From assembly GCF_950295315.1 (NCBI RefSeq), contig NC_080168.1:69201254-69265253 (forward strand): a DNA stretch of 64,000 bases, written 5' to 3'. Each line of letters opens with the position of its first letter. The first letter of the stretch is position 1. Shown in pieces: positions 42,965 through 53,044 of this stretch. A model generated the notes under the pieces. The model saw only the letters and a list, made by a program, of their open reading frames with translations. It had not been told where the DNA came from and searched no databases. Made by a program: the position numbers and the translations under genes. This DNA comes from Erinaceus europaeus. Lineage: Eukaryota; Chordata; Mammalia; Eulipotyphla; Erinaceidae.

Positions 42965-43222
42965 TTTATTTATTTTATTTCTTTATTGAGGAATTAATGT
43001 TTTACATTTGACAGTAAATACAATAGTTTGTACATGCATAATATTTCCCAGTTTTCCATATAGCAATACAACCCCCACTAGGTCCTCTGTCATCCTTCTT
43101 GGATCTGTATTCTCCCCACCCACCCACCCACCCCAGAGTCTTTTACTTTGGTGCAATACACCAATTACAAGATCAGAAAAGAAAACACAAGTAGAACCTG
43201 AACTGGAATCGGCATATTGCAC
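42965..43222 (-). mobile_element. L1 3' end with 5' inversion
   Basis: Minus-strand 3' end (42,965-43,165), then 43,166-43,222 in the opposite sense carrying the next L1 segment (AGTAGAACCTGAACTGG). Flanked by CACTGTTATTATTATT (42,927 and 43,219). This is the twin-priming structure known from L1. Confidence 0.92.
43114..43134 (-). other. G-quadruplex motif in L1 3' UTR
   Basis: On the minus strand five G runs of 3-4 bases are separated by single T, in the L1 sense strand. A guanine-rich tract is a known feature of L1 3' UTRs. Confidence 0.85.
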
Positions 43223-43289
43223 TGTTATTATTATTATTGTTAAATTATTTTTCATTATTATTATTATTATCATTATTTTGGTCATCATC

Positions 43290-43449
43290 AAGGTTCTACC
43301 ACTCTGGGATGACTTTTTTAGATATATATGTGCAGCAAAAGACGATCACAGCACAGAAATTTCCTCAAATGTCTTTGGGGCTGGGCCTGAACCTGTGTCA
43401 AGCACATGGCAAAACAATTCACTAGCTATGTGAGTTATTTTGCCAGCCC
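43290..43449 (-). mobile_element. SINE type E
   Basis: GGGCTGGGCCTGAACCTGTG, GAGTTATTTTGCCAGCCC; preceded by an (ATT)n tract. Confidence 0.87.
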
Positions 43450-43474
43450 TTTTTCTTTTCTTTTCTTTCTTTTT

Positions 43475-43628
43475 TTTTCTTCTCTACGATTTATTTATTT
43501 ATGAAAGAGAAAGGAGTCAAGAGAGAGAACCAGAATATCACTCTGGCATATGAGATGCTGGGGACTGAAGTCAGGACTGCATGCTTGAATGTCCAATGCT
43601 TTATCTACTGCATCACCTCCTCGACCCT
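43475..43628 (-). mobile_element. SINE type D
   Basis: GATGCTGGGGACTGAAGTC, TCCAATGCTTTATCTACTGC. Confidence 0.88.
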
Positions 43629-43892
43629 CAAAGAGATGTGCATTCTAATGCTACTAAAAACGGTGAAGCACTCGACTTGGTGGCTGATTGGAAAGATATA
43701 TGTCAGAGATTTCTGAAAATAGCCAATATCTCTCTGCTAGGATATCATTTTTTTAATTTATAGTTTCTTCAGATTATTTAAACACAAACTGGAAAATATC
43801 TAGAAAACAGAAAGTGATCAGAGACTTAAAAGTCAAATAACCAAATAACTCACTACTGATGAAATGAAAATCATAATGTTTTTAGAAAAGTG

Positions 43893-43996
43893 GAGCTGGG
43901 GAAACAGCATAATGGTTATTCAAATAGCTTTCATGCCTGAGGCTGTGAGTTCTTAAGATCAATTCCCAACACTGCCATAAGCCATCACATTAAGGA
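43893..43996 (+). mobile_element. SINE type C
   Basis: AACAGCATAATGGTTATTC, CATGCCTGAGGCTGTGAG, AACACTGCCATAAGCC. Confidence 0.87.
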
Positions 43997-44029
43997 AATG
44001 TGCATAGTGGCTCACTTAAGAATTAAAAC

Positions 44030-44258
44030 TGAGGGGCCTGGTGGTGGCATGCCAAGTTGAGTGCACATGTTACCATGTGCAAGGACCTAGGTTCAAGTCC
44101 CCAGTTCCTACCATCAGAGGGGAAACTTTATGAGAGGTGAAACAGTGCTGCAGGTGTCTGTCTCTCTTTGCTCCTCTCTGTCTCCCCTTTCCTTTCAATT
44201 TCTCTGTTCTATGAAATAAAATAAAAATTAAAAACAAAAAAGATATTAAAAAAAGAAT
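44030..44258 (+). mobile_element. SINE type B
   Basis: GGGCCTGGTGGTGGCATGCC, AGGTTCAAGTCCCCAG, CT-rich part, A-rich tail. Confidence 0.92.
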
Positions 44259-44513
44259 TAAAATTAAGTCTCTCTACCTTAGTTAGAGTTGCTGCTCAGA
44301 CTACTTCTTTTCCTTAAGTTCAGTTTAATCTATTTTACATTGTAAAACATAGGTGTATGAAATAGGCTTCCTACTATTGTTTCTGGGACTGAGACAACAT
44401 AAATATTTGTAAGACATTCAATTGCCCCCAATAGTTTTTGAACTGATGAGTATTTTAAGTAAACTGCATACTGCATACCAAGCATGTATATATACTTATT
44501 TAATAATCATTAT

Positions 44514-44630
44514 TTTCCCCCCAGAGCACTACTTAGTCTGGCTGATGGTGGTGGGGCTTGAATCTGGACCCTCAGAACTTGGGTATAAAAGTCTTTTTGC
44601 ATAACTATTATGTTATATATCCAGACTAGC
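44514..44630 (-). mobile_element. SINE type C
   Basis: CAGAGCACTACTTAGTCTGG, GCATAACTATTATGTTATAT. Confidence 0.83.
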
Positions 44631-44654
44631 AGTACATCTATAGAAGTGATAGAA

Positions 44655-45005
44655 CTATTTTTTAAAATTTCTTTATTAGGGGATTAATGGTTTACACTCA
44701 ACAGTAAAATACAATAGTTTGTACATGCATAACATCTCCACATAACAATACAACCCCCACTGGGTCCTCCTCTGCCATCATGTTTCAGGACCCAAAACCT
44801 TCCCACCACCCCAGAGTCTTTTACTTTGCTCCAGTACAACAACTCCAGTTCAAGTTCTGATTAGAGTTTTTCCTTCTGATCTTTTTTTTTTCTACTTCTG
44901 TCTGTGAGTGAGATCATCTTGTATTCATCCTTTGTCTCTGACTTATCCCACTTAACATGATATCTTTGAGCTCCAGCCAACATGGGGTAAAGAAGGTGAA
45001 TTCAC
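44655..45005 (-). mobile_element. L1 3' UTR fragment
   Basis: TTTCTTTATTAGGGGATTAA, CAACCCCCACTGGGTCC, GACTTATCCCACTTAACATG. Confidence 0.92.
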
Positions 45006-45075
45006 CATGAACCTAAGACTTTGGAGCCTCATGAATAAGAGTCTTTTTGCATAACCATTATGACATCTACCCCTG
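45006..45075 (-). mobile_element. SINE type C, 5' part
   Basis: AGACTTTGGAGCCTCATG and GCATAACCATTATGACATC, between two L1 fragments. Confidence 0.85.
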
Positions 45076-45238
45076 TTCACATTTCTCAGTTTTTCACATA
45101 ACAATTAAACCTCCTTCTAGGTCTTCCTCTGCCATCATATTCCAGGACCTGAACTCTCCCCTTTACCCCAAAGTCCATTACTTTGGTGCAATACACCAGA
45201 TGCTGTCCAGGTTCTGCTTTGTGTTTATTGTTCATCTT
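45076..45238 (-). mobile_element. L1 3' UTR fragment (second)
   Basis: Repeats the stretch already seen at 44,725-44,870 (CCTCTGCCATCATATTCCAG), so it is not simply a continuation of the first fragment. Confidence 0.85.
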
Positions 45239-45512
45239 TTTTTTTTTTATTTATAACTGGATTCATTTCATTGAAGATGCCTTTAGAATTTATATGGAAA
45301 AAAGTTCTGCCAATATTTTCCTCTAAGTATTTAATGGTCTAACATCCAAGGGGTGTTAAAATCCCTTACTATTACTGTATTGCTGTTAATATATTGCTGT
45401 GGTTCTTTCAGTAGATGTTTGATGTATTTTGATGACTTATTCTTGGGCACTTAGATGTTAATAATCGCTATGTCCTCTTGATTGACTGATCCTCTGAGCA
45501 TTAAGAAATGTC

Positions 45513-45828
45513 CATTCCCAGATGATTCCACCAATATGTCCTGGAGCTCCGCTCCCTCAGAGCCCTGCCCCATTGGGGAAAGAGAAATGCAGGCTGGGAG
45601 TATGGATCCACCTATCAATGCCCATGTTCAGCAGGGAAGCAGAAGCTAGAGCTTTCACTTTCTGTACTTCATAATGACCCTGGGTCCATACTCCCATAGG
45701 GTTAAAGAATAGGAAAGCTATCAGGGGAGGAGATGGGATACAGAGCTCTGGTGGTGGGAATTGTACCTCTCTTATCCTATGTTATTGTCAGCATTTCCAT
45801 TTTATAAAAAAATTAATTAAAAAAAGAA
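45513..45828 (+). mobile_element. L1 3' UTR, type X, inserted in an L1
   Basis: Ends GTCAGCATTTCCATTTTATA then an A-rich tail. AAGAAATGTCCATTCC lies on both sides (45,497 and 45,824), a 16-base target-site duplication that defines this truncated copy as a retrotransposed unit. Confidence 0.93.
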
Positions 45829-46342
45829 ATGTCCATTCCTAACTTTTAAAATTTTATTTATTTTAAGGTCTATCATGTCAGATTGAGAATAACTGTTTCT
45901 GCCCCCCCCTTTTGTAGTCCATTGGCTTGTATTATAGTTTTCCATCCTTTCATTTTGAGTCTGTGTTTGTCTTGTTGAGATAGGTGGGATTCCTGCAGAC
46001 AACATATGGTTGGGTTGTGTTTTCTGATCCGTCTTCCTACTCTGTGCCTCTTAATAGGTGAATTCAAGCCATTGACATTTATAGATCTTATGGAATTAAT
46101 ATATTTTAATGCCATTAGTCTAAAATTTTAAAGTGTTATGATATATGACATGTTTATGATGATATGATTGTTTATAGGAGACCTTTCAGAACTTCTTGCA
46201 GGGCTGGCTTGGTGACAGTTGATTCAACTGTTGCTTGTCTGAGAAGGTTTTTATACCTCCATCTAGTCTGAATGACAGTCTAGCAGGATACAGTAGTCTT
46301 GGTTGAAAGCCTTTCTCATTGAGCACTTGCTAGATATCTTGC

Positions 46343-46781
46343 TGTTGGTATGCATGAGACCCCTTCTGTTTCATTTGGTTTAAATCCCCCCTGCTTAACA
46401 CTATTCTATTTTCATAACCACTTCATTCTATTTACATAACCACTGTTAACAAGTACCACCCTCTCTCCAGGGCATTGGTGGTTCAGTGATAGGAGTCTCG
46501 CCTGCTCTGCCCCCTCCTTGTCACACTCTGATTTTCACCAGTCACTTTTCTCTCCACCCTCTCTATGTCACATCCTGTTTCCACCCTACTTTGCAAGTAT
46601 ATATAAAGACAGCATTGTGAGTTTTACAGTACCTTTAGTTTAGCTCAGCTCGGCTTAGATTGCGCTGCGTCCTGCATGAATAAAGAGATACTGCCTATAG
46701 CTCAACCATGAGTCCCTGGTCGTCTGTTACCCGCCCATGAAGCCAGCCCGGCAAAAACAACATAACCCATCGAAAACAACA
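46343..46781 (+). mobile_element. Solo LTR, family 2, with tRNA-Gly-like segment
   Basis: 439 bases from TGTTGGTATGC to AAAACAACA, flanked by TCTTGC (46,337-46,342 and 46,782-46,787). The L1 at 32,765 shows the empty site. TATA signal at 46,598, AATAAA at 46,679. It interrupts ORF1. The U3 part shares with 25,931 a tRNA-Gly-like segment and the following CACCAGTCACTTTTCTCTCC; the R/U5 parts differ. No viral gene remains. Confidence 0.94.
46472..46504 (+). other. tRNA-Gly(GCC) 5'-half-like segment in an LTR
   Basis: Same segment as at 26,053, one base different (GGAGTCTCGCC in place of GGATTCTCGCC). Not a tRNA gene: the 3' half is absent. Confidence 0.85.
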
Positions 46782-47565
46782 TCTTGCCATTCTCTTCTGG
46801 CCTTTAGTGTCTGTGTGGAGGAATCTGCTGCTAATTTTATGGGTTTTCCAGTGTAGGTGACTCTTTGTTTTTCTCTTACAGCCTTCAGGATCGTTTCTTT
46901 ATCCTTATTCCTTTTCATTCTAAATGTGTTGTTTCTTGGTGTCTTTAAGTATGGGTTAATTCTGTTTGGGATCCTCTGGGCTTCTTGACCCTGTATGTCT
47001 TTTATGTTGTCTAGAATAGGGAAGTTCTTATTATATCCTGTAGAATGTTTTCTTCCCTTCCCTCTTTCTTCCACTGTTAGGACAATAATGCATATACCAC
47101 TTCTTTTGAAGTCATCCCATATGTCTCTGTTGGTATTTTCTATATTTCTTAATCTCTTTTTGAGCTCTTTCTTAGTTTTCTCTAATTCATCCTCAATCTT
47201 GCTAATTCTGTTTTCTGCCTCACTTATTCTATTCTCTCTCCCATCTATTGTTTTCTGTAGCTCTGTTATTTTGTTACCCTGTTCCCATACTGTATTAGCT
47301 TTTTCACCTAGTTGTGCCCTTAGGTCAGCTATTTCAGCTTTCAACTCTCTTATCACCTTGAGATAGATAGTGTTTTCTTCCAGAGTTTCATTTGATGTTT
47401 CCACATTTCTGATATTACTTTCAAACTCTTTCATCACTTTCTGACTAATGCTTGAATTAGTGTTTGGATCTTGTCTGCATTCTTATGTGCTCCTACTTTT
47501 GGGGAGGTGTTATCTGGAATTTTGTCCTGGTTCACTTCTTCAATGTTTCTTCTTGGTTTAACCAT
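46782..47565 (-). pseudogene. L1 ORF1, interrupted by an LTR
   Basis: Start ATG about 47,565 (MVKPRRNIEEVNQDK), a break near 47,440, then a frame from 47,437 with a long coiled coil (EQGNKITELQKTI, ENRISKIEDELEKTKKEL), an RNA-binding middle domain (about 47,100-46,950) and the C-terminal start (GKPIKLAADSSTQTLKARRE) where the LTR cuts in. The frame runs into the LTR and picks up foreign residues. Confidence 0.88.
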
Positions 47566-48455
47566 TGTATATGGTGTGATATGAGGTCCCTCTCTTAGTA
47601 CTACTCAATTCACTAATCACACTTGCCTGGATTGACTTGTGTCTAAGTACAGTACTTAAAGAGTTCACAGTTATGGAAATTAATAGTTGTTTCAATGTTG
47701 TCTCAATCCTTGAGGTGAAACATGATGGCTGTTCTCTTTTGTTCTTTATCTTCCCTGTAGGCTATGGGGGCCTGTGGGCTTTATAACTATAAGTAGATTT
47801 TTTTTTAGCTTAATTACTTGCTATTAACCTAGAGATAAAACAGGATGGTGGAGAGATATCACAGTGGTTATGGAAGGAGACACCCATGCCCCAAAGGTCC
47901 AAAGCCCCAGGCCCAATTCAGCTTCTCTGACAGCAGTCAGAGCCAAGAAATATACTAGTCCTTGGCCCTGTGAGTTTCTAAACAAATCCTGTTTGTACTC
48001 CATGGCTTCTGAGGTAATTATTCAACTTGTCTCCAAATTCCTTAAGAGAACAATGTGGAAAAGCTGCCACCATACAGCCCCACTTCCAGAACACTGGGAG
48101 TGTATGTTTTCTCCTGACTTGCCGATCAGGTCTCTGCCCCCAGTGTCAGCAGCACTCCAACCTCCAGGAACAGTAGCAGTGGAGACTCACAGTTGCATTT
48201 GGTGAGCCTTAGGGAATCCTCTCTTCCTGTCAACAGTTTATTTGTTAGTAAAACACAGACCAGCGGTGGTGCCTCAACTGGTTTACTGCCGGCCTGTTAC
48301 CAGTCGCTCCCAAGTAGATATGGGCTTTCAGCCCCTGAAATCTCTCCTTAGGCCTTTCTCTGTCCATGAGCCATGCATGTTTGCACTCTCCTGTGACTTG
48401 GTGGGTTCTCAGAATATTATTGTGCTCTCTGGTGATCTTTGTTATTCTTCAGAAG

Positions 48456-48991
48456 TGAAAGAACTATTGAATAGTCATACAATTTGTTTAGACTTTGGTC
48501 TACATCAATTGTGGAAAAAAGAGGTACATCTGAATATTATTAGATGCTTTTTATAATTTAAAATTTTAGAATTCTTTTTTATAGTCAGTAGAAATTTTCC
48601 TTTTGTAGCTATCAAGTTAACCCAATGATATCTATTAAAAGAAAATTTGAAACACTACAGGAAACTAACAAAATGTAAGATTTTAAGATGAATCTTTCAT
48701 TTGCTTTTGAAATTATGTAACATACATCTTTTATTCATTCCTAATTTCCTTAAAAATAAAACTAAACACACACACACACACAAAAACAAATAAACAAACA
48801 AACAAACAAACCCCTCTCTTCCTCAACCTATTTTTAACTAGATTCCCTTTGCATCTATCCCCTTTGCTTGTGGCTGCTGGCCAGATGCTATAATTGTTCT
48901 CTAAGACAGCAAAACTGCAGCCAGGTATAAACCCTGCTGTGTGCCCAAGAAGGTATCTTGCTCCTCTTCATCATAAAGCACAGAATAATGC
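48456..48991. other. No recognised gene; short CA/AAAC repeat
   Basis: Unique-looking, with (CA)n and (AAAC)n at 48,766-48,812. Confidence 0.5.
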
Positions 48992-49128
48992 AAAGCCGGG
49001 TGGGGATAGATAGCATAAAGGTTATGCAAAGAGACTCTCATACCTGAGGCTCCATGGTTCCAGGTTCAATCCCCCACAACACCATAAACCAGAGCTGAGC
49101 TCTGGTTAAAAAACAAAAACAAAAAATG
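48992..49128 (+). mobile_element. SINE type C
   Basis: GGGATAGATAGCATAAAGG, CCAGGTTCAATCCCCC, CACCATAAACCAGAGCTGAG. Confidence 0.93.
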
Positions 49129-49311
49129 CAAAGTGCTGCTTTGTACAAATTCACAGACGTGGTCTCCTTGTCTCATAGTTCCAATGTCCTGTGGCATTGG
49201 TGTTACACAGAGATGAAACTATGAAGACTCATGAAACTGTTCATTTCCAGCATCACCCCAAGTTCAGATATTTATAAATTCATTGAATAAGAATATTCCA
49301 AGCCTTCTCAA

Positions 49312-49420
49312 AAGGGCCAGGGAGATATGCAGCAATATTGCAGAAGATTTTCAAGGAAGATGTCTCAAGTTTGATCCTCTGCACTACCAATAACCAGATC
49401 TAAGTAGTGTTCCAGACTTA
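49312..49420 (+). mobile_element. SINE, diverged type C
   Basis: GGGCCAGGGAGATATGCAGC, GTTTGATCCTCTGCACTACC. Confidence 0.65.
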
Positions 49421-49429
49421 ACACTTTAA

Positions 49430-49692
49430 ATTTTTATTGCTACTAGGGTTATCACTGGGAGTGTGTGCTGGCACTGCAGAATCCACTGCTCCCTGCAGCC
49501 ATTTTCCCCCTTCTTTTTATTTTTATTAGATAGAACTGAGAGAAATGGAGAGGGGATGTGGGAACAGAGAGGGAGAAAGATAGACACCTGCAAACCTGCT
49601 TCACTGCTTGTGAAATGTCCCCCCCTGCAGGTTGGGAGGAGGGGCTTTAACCTGCTTTATTTAACTGAGCATAACACCTCCTTGTCCCACCA
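49430..49692 (-). mobile_element. SINE with the extra 3' module
   Basis: Reversed module (GGTTATCACTGGGAGTG to CTCCCTGCAGCCATTTTC), TTAGATAGAACTGAGAGAAA, body and head. Confidence 0.88.
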
Positions 49693-49721
49693 TTAATTTT
49701 TTTTTTGTGAATGAATAAATT

Positions 49722-50003
49722 TGGGGATTGACCAGATGTCCAACTGCTAGAGCATGCACATTACCATGTGCTAGGACATGGGTTCAAGCACCTGGTTCCT
49801 ACCTGAAGGGGGGAAGCTTCATGAGAGGTAAAACAGTGCTGAAAATGTCTCTCCCTCCATGTCTGTCTCCTATTCCCTCTAAATTTTTCTCTCTCTGTCT
49901 GTGTGTGTCAGTTTCTCTGTATTTCTCTCTCTCTGGTATATATACCAAGAGTGGTGGTAGATTCATTGTAACCCTGGGGATAATTAAAAAATAATAATTT
50001 AAA
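49722..50003 (+). mobile_element. SINE type B
   Basis: CATGCACATTACCATGTGC, GGGTTCAAGCACCTGGTTCC, CT-rich part. It ends in a diverged tail. Confidence 0.87.
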
Positions 50004-51779
50004 AAGAACTCCTCCCAGCTCAGAAACAGTCCCATTCCCCTCACAAGGAAGGATTTGAGGTAAGAGAGTGAGCTTGTTGGTGTAACAAACCTCCCCATTG
50101 GCAGATCTGAGAATTGGGTTCATAACTCTTCATCCACTACCACACAGAAGTAGATGGGGAAGGATAGAAAGTAGCAAACAATAAGTGGGAAAAATAGAGA
50201 GCAAACCAGAAAGAAAATATATTGACTAGAAGAATAGCCGTTACTAGAAGAAACAGAAAAGTGTATTGTGGCATTCATGCCACTGACATGTCATGAATTA
50301 GTTGCTCATCAAGTAAAACCAACATCCAAGAGACAAATTTTGGTGAAATGAAGCACAATTTCCTTCAAGTGCTACCAACCGGAGAAGATGGCTGACTTGT
50401 GTCTACAAACTCCTCTTGTTCTCTGACAGGGACTTAATGGTTATATAGGAAAAGAAATGGAGAGGAAACTTAGGAAAGGGCCACTATAATACTGAGGTAA
50501 AGGAAGTCAATTGTCAGGCCTTTTTCTTTTCTTTCTTTCTTTCTTCTTATTTTTTTTTTTCACCATTGGTTGCTATGTTATATGGCACACTAATTTATTA
50601 AAAAGAAATTTAAGATAACATTACAGTGCCTGACTTGCACCTGGAGGTCTTTGTGCTGTGATCGGAGACTACCCCTAAGGAGATGCTTTGGTCTCCACTT
50701 TCCGTCTGCAGCTGGTTTATCAGACATCCATACTCTCAGGTTGAGGGAAATATTTCCTTCTAGCTACTGACAAAGAAAAATAAATGTGGGACAGTGGAGA
50801 GTGAAGGCCATGAAGAGATTTGATGTGACAATGTAGAGGTAGGCAGGAAGTCTCACACTGAAGGCAATGACTGGTGGACAGCGGCAAAGGTCAATTAAAA
50901 TGGGGTCTTTTATTCTTGGTTACATTTGTTGTCCAGACTGTTTCCCTTTTCATGTTCAACTTAATCAATTTTATGGCAGAATGTTTCATAGATTTATATC
51001 ATAAGTTTCCTACTATTGTTTCTGGGATGAAGACAGCATAGAACTAATTATTAACATGCAGGAAATCTATTTTCATCCACAAGTGACTTTAGCCAGCTCA
51101 TTCTGTCTCCACATTTTCTATGTTCCAAGACCTCTGTTTAATCAGCAGTCATGATAAATGGAAGAATTCAGAAACCACATGCGGTTTTATCATTCCTTGG
51201 GATGGCTAACACAGCTCAATATGAGTCTGCTTTACAACATCTGAAGGTCTAAGTCACCTTATTCTTTTCTAGAGCACACTCCCTCTAGAATATTTTCTGG
51301 ACATATGTAAGCATGCTTGCCCTCAAGGTCTTAACTGACTAATTTTGCCTTGGAAAGCCAACTCTTAATAATCTAGGGGTTCTGGCCACTAAACAGCTAC
51401 CGTTCATTCAAACATACAAAGATTCAAAATCATGTTGTGAAGTCAGTGCACTACTCTAGTTCTTCAGGGGGCTAGTCATGCCATCTTTGGAAGTCCAAAT
51501 GGCAGGGATGTTAATTCAGAAACATGACATCATTTCCCAAAGCAAGTTTATCACAACTAAAAATAAATGTAAAGTGATTGCGTCCATATTAACACAAAGA
51601 GAAGGTAAGTTGGGCTATTTGTCTGACATAGTGGCTATTGAAAATGACCACTGCATGCATTCTGCTAGGGGGTCACCGGCGTTTCTGGGAGATGTTTAGG
51701 GGGGTGACTTGCATAGGCTTTGAAGATGGAACTTGGCCTTAAACTAAGGTCGTGGGATTAAGTGATTGAATTGAAAAAT
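50004..51779. other. No recognised gene; upstream flank of SACS
   Basis: Nearly 1.8 kb without the common repeats of this window. A T-rich stretch at 50,519-50,560 could be the tail of an old insertion. No exon recognised. Confidence 0.5.
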
Positions 51780-51841
51780 TTCAATTGGGAAGGAGGATCT
51801 CAGCCCAGGGGTCTCCAGAGATGGCGGGGGAGGGTAGGCGT

Positions 51842-52000
51842 GGGGCGGTGCCTTTCGGATGAATGACATCCTTAGTCAGCGGTGTGGGCGGGGCGATGAC
51901 TACGGCGGGGGCGGGGCCTGCTGACTAACATCGCCAGAAGCAGTGTGGGAGGGAGGGGGCGGGGCCTCCAAGTTGAGTGACATCCCAGCTAGCGGGAGTG
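51842..52000 (+). repeat. Three imperfect tandem GC-box units
   Basis: Units start at about 51,842 (GGGGCGGTGCCT), 51,908 (GGGGCGGGGCCT) and 51,956 (GGGGCGGGGCCT). Each is followed by GA-TGACATCC-like sequence (GAATGACATCC, GACTAACATCG, GAGTGACATCC) and then AGCGGTGTGGG-like sequence. Confidence 0.7.
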
Positions 52001-52238
52001 GGCTGGCCGGGGGCCTGCGGCAGGGGCGGTGTGGGCGGGGCGAGACGCGATCTGGCCTATCCGGCGGCGCCCTGGGGCGCTTAGGGGGCGTGGCCACACT
52101 CCAGGGCTGCCCGGGTCTAACGGTCCGGGCGGGGCGTGTCCTCGGTGCAGGTCGCGCTCGGCGGCCCGGCTTCCTCTGGCGTTTCCCCTGCTGGGCTGCA
52201 GTCCCGGGGCTGCGCGAGCCGGGCGGGCAGGCGGCGCC

Positions 52239-52298
52239 ATGGGGCCCTGGCAGGGCGGGCGGGCGCCGGAGTTCTGCAGGCGGCGGGGCAGGGCGTGA
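52239..52298 (+). CDS. Short upstream ORF in the SACS leader (hypothetical)
   Basis: ATG at 52,239 in a strong context (GGCGCCATGG), 19 codons, stop TGA at 52,296. It ends 20 bases before the proposed SACS start and is in another frame. It matters only if transcription starts left of 52,239, which I infer but cannot show. Confidence 0.4.
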   Translation: MGPWQGGRAPEFCRRRGRA

Positions 52299-52318
52299 GG
52301 CGGCGGGGCCGGGCCGCA

Positions 52319-52554
52319 ATGGGGGACAGGTAGCGCGGGGCCGGGGGCCGGGCTCGGGAGCCGGGGCCGGGCCGGCGCGCTGACCGCCTCCTTCTCTGCG
52401 CAGGTGGCTGCGGGTGACCGTGCTCCCGGGCTGTGCGGGCTGCAGGACGCTGGCGCTGCGGGCGGCAGGGACGGTGCGCGAGCTCAAGGCGCAGCTGAGT
52501 GCGGAGACGGGCTTCCCGGCGGCGGAGCAGCGGTTGTGGCTCGGCGACCGCGAG
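52319..52554 (+). CDS. SACS: Sacsin, first coding exons (ubiquitin-like domain)
   Basis: Sacsin is a very large cytosolic co-chaperone-like protein (N-terminal ubiquitin-like domain, HSP90-like repeats, DNAJ, HEPN); loss causes spastic ataxia of Charlevoix-Saguenay. Coding exon 52,404-52,554 follows a good acceptor (TTCTCTGCGCAG) and ends at a good donor (GTGAGG). It encodes 50 residues that align without gaps with human sacsin: VTVLPGC.GCRT, then ETGFP and EQRLW, ending at the same boundary, GGRE in human and GDRE here. An in-frame TGA at 52,381 means the exon needs an upstream splice. The fitting partner is 52,319-52,329: ATG in context CCGCAATGG, donor GTAGCG, same phase, giving MGDRW. Human starts METKENRW, so the first exon here is three codons shorter or mis-assigned. 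The 74-base intron is short. The exon identity is firm; the start is moderate. Later exons lie outside the window. Confidence 0.88.
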
Positions 52555-53044
52555 GTGAGGGGGCGCCCGAGGGCGGAGGGGCCCTGGTGCTGGGCCCGCG
52601 CAGCCTGACGCTGCCATTCATCCTGCCAGCCTTCATCCAGAGGACTCTACTCTGTCTGCATCTTCACTTCCTGAAAATGCAGTTTTCTGATGCGCGTTGC
52701 AGACAGAGCGGCGGCTTTTCCGATTGTTTAGACGCATCGTCACTGAAATGACTTAAAGGTCACTGCGCATGCTGAGCTACCAGGCTCTGCGATTTAACTG
52801 GGGCGTTGCTGCTGATCTTCCCTTGCTCCTAGCTTGCAAGTTGCCTCCTGTTTTTTACATCGCTGACACTTAGAGCTGAAAGGGTCTTCGGACATCCTTT
52901 CCTAGAGAACTGTTGTTCTGAAGACCGACTTTGTATTAAACCTTATCAAGTGCACATGGAATGACTTAGATCTCAGAACTTGGAAAAGTAGCAGTATTGC
53001 ATGTGGTCACATGTATCCTTTCAGAGTGGGAGAAAATACCCCCC

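Larger units (their letters stand above)
45239..48455 (-). mobile_element. L1, internally deleted, interrupted by an L1 3' UTR piece and a solo LTR
   Basis: From right to left: 5' UTR (47,566-48,455), ORF1 (start ATG about 47,565), ORF2 start (ATG 46,115, MALKYINSIRSINVNGLN), then ORF2 from the region matching 32,140-32,285, a jump at about 45,346 to sequence matching 29,597-29,700, and a T-run at 45,239-45,250. About 2.4 kb of ORF2 is missing compared with the L1 at 28.5 kb. Insertions: 45,513-45,828 and 46,343-46,781. Confidence 0.87.
51780..52620 (+). promoter_or_regulatory. SACS: CpG island and probable SACS promoter
   Basis: Sharp change from AT-rich DNA to CpG-dense DNA. GC boxes of the GGGGCGGGGC type occur at about 51,889, 51,911, 51,959, 52,037 and 52,129. 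There is no TATA box at a fitting place, as is usual for housekeeping CpG-island promoters. The transcription start cannot be fixed from sequence; it should lie left of 52,319. Confidence 0.85.

Noticed and set aside
51900..52617. Long minus-strand and alternate + frames across the CpG island (up to 195 codons)
   Set aside because: High GC removes stop codons; these frames have Arg/Pro/Ala-rich composition, mostly lack a good ATG, and overlap the real SACS exon in other frames.
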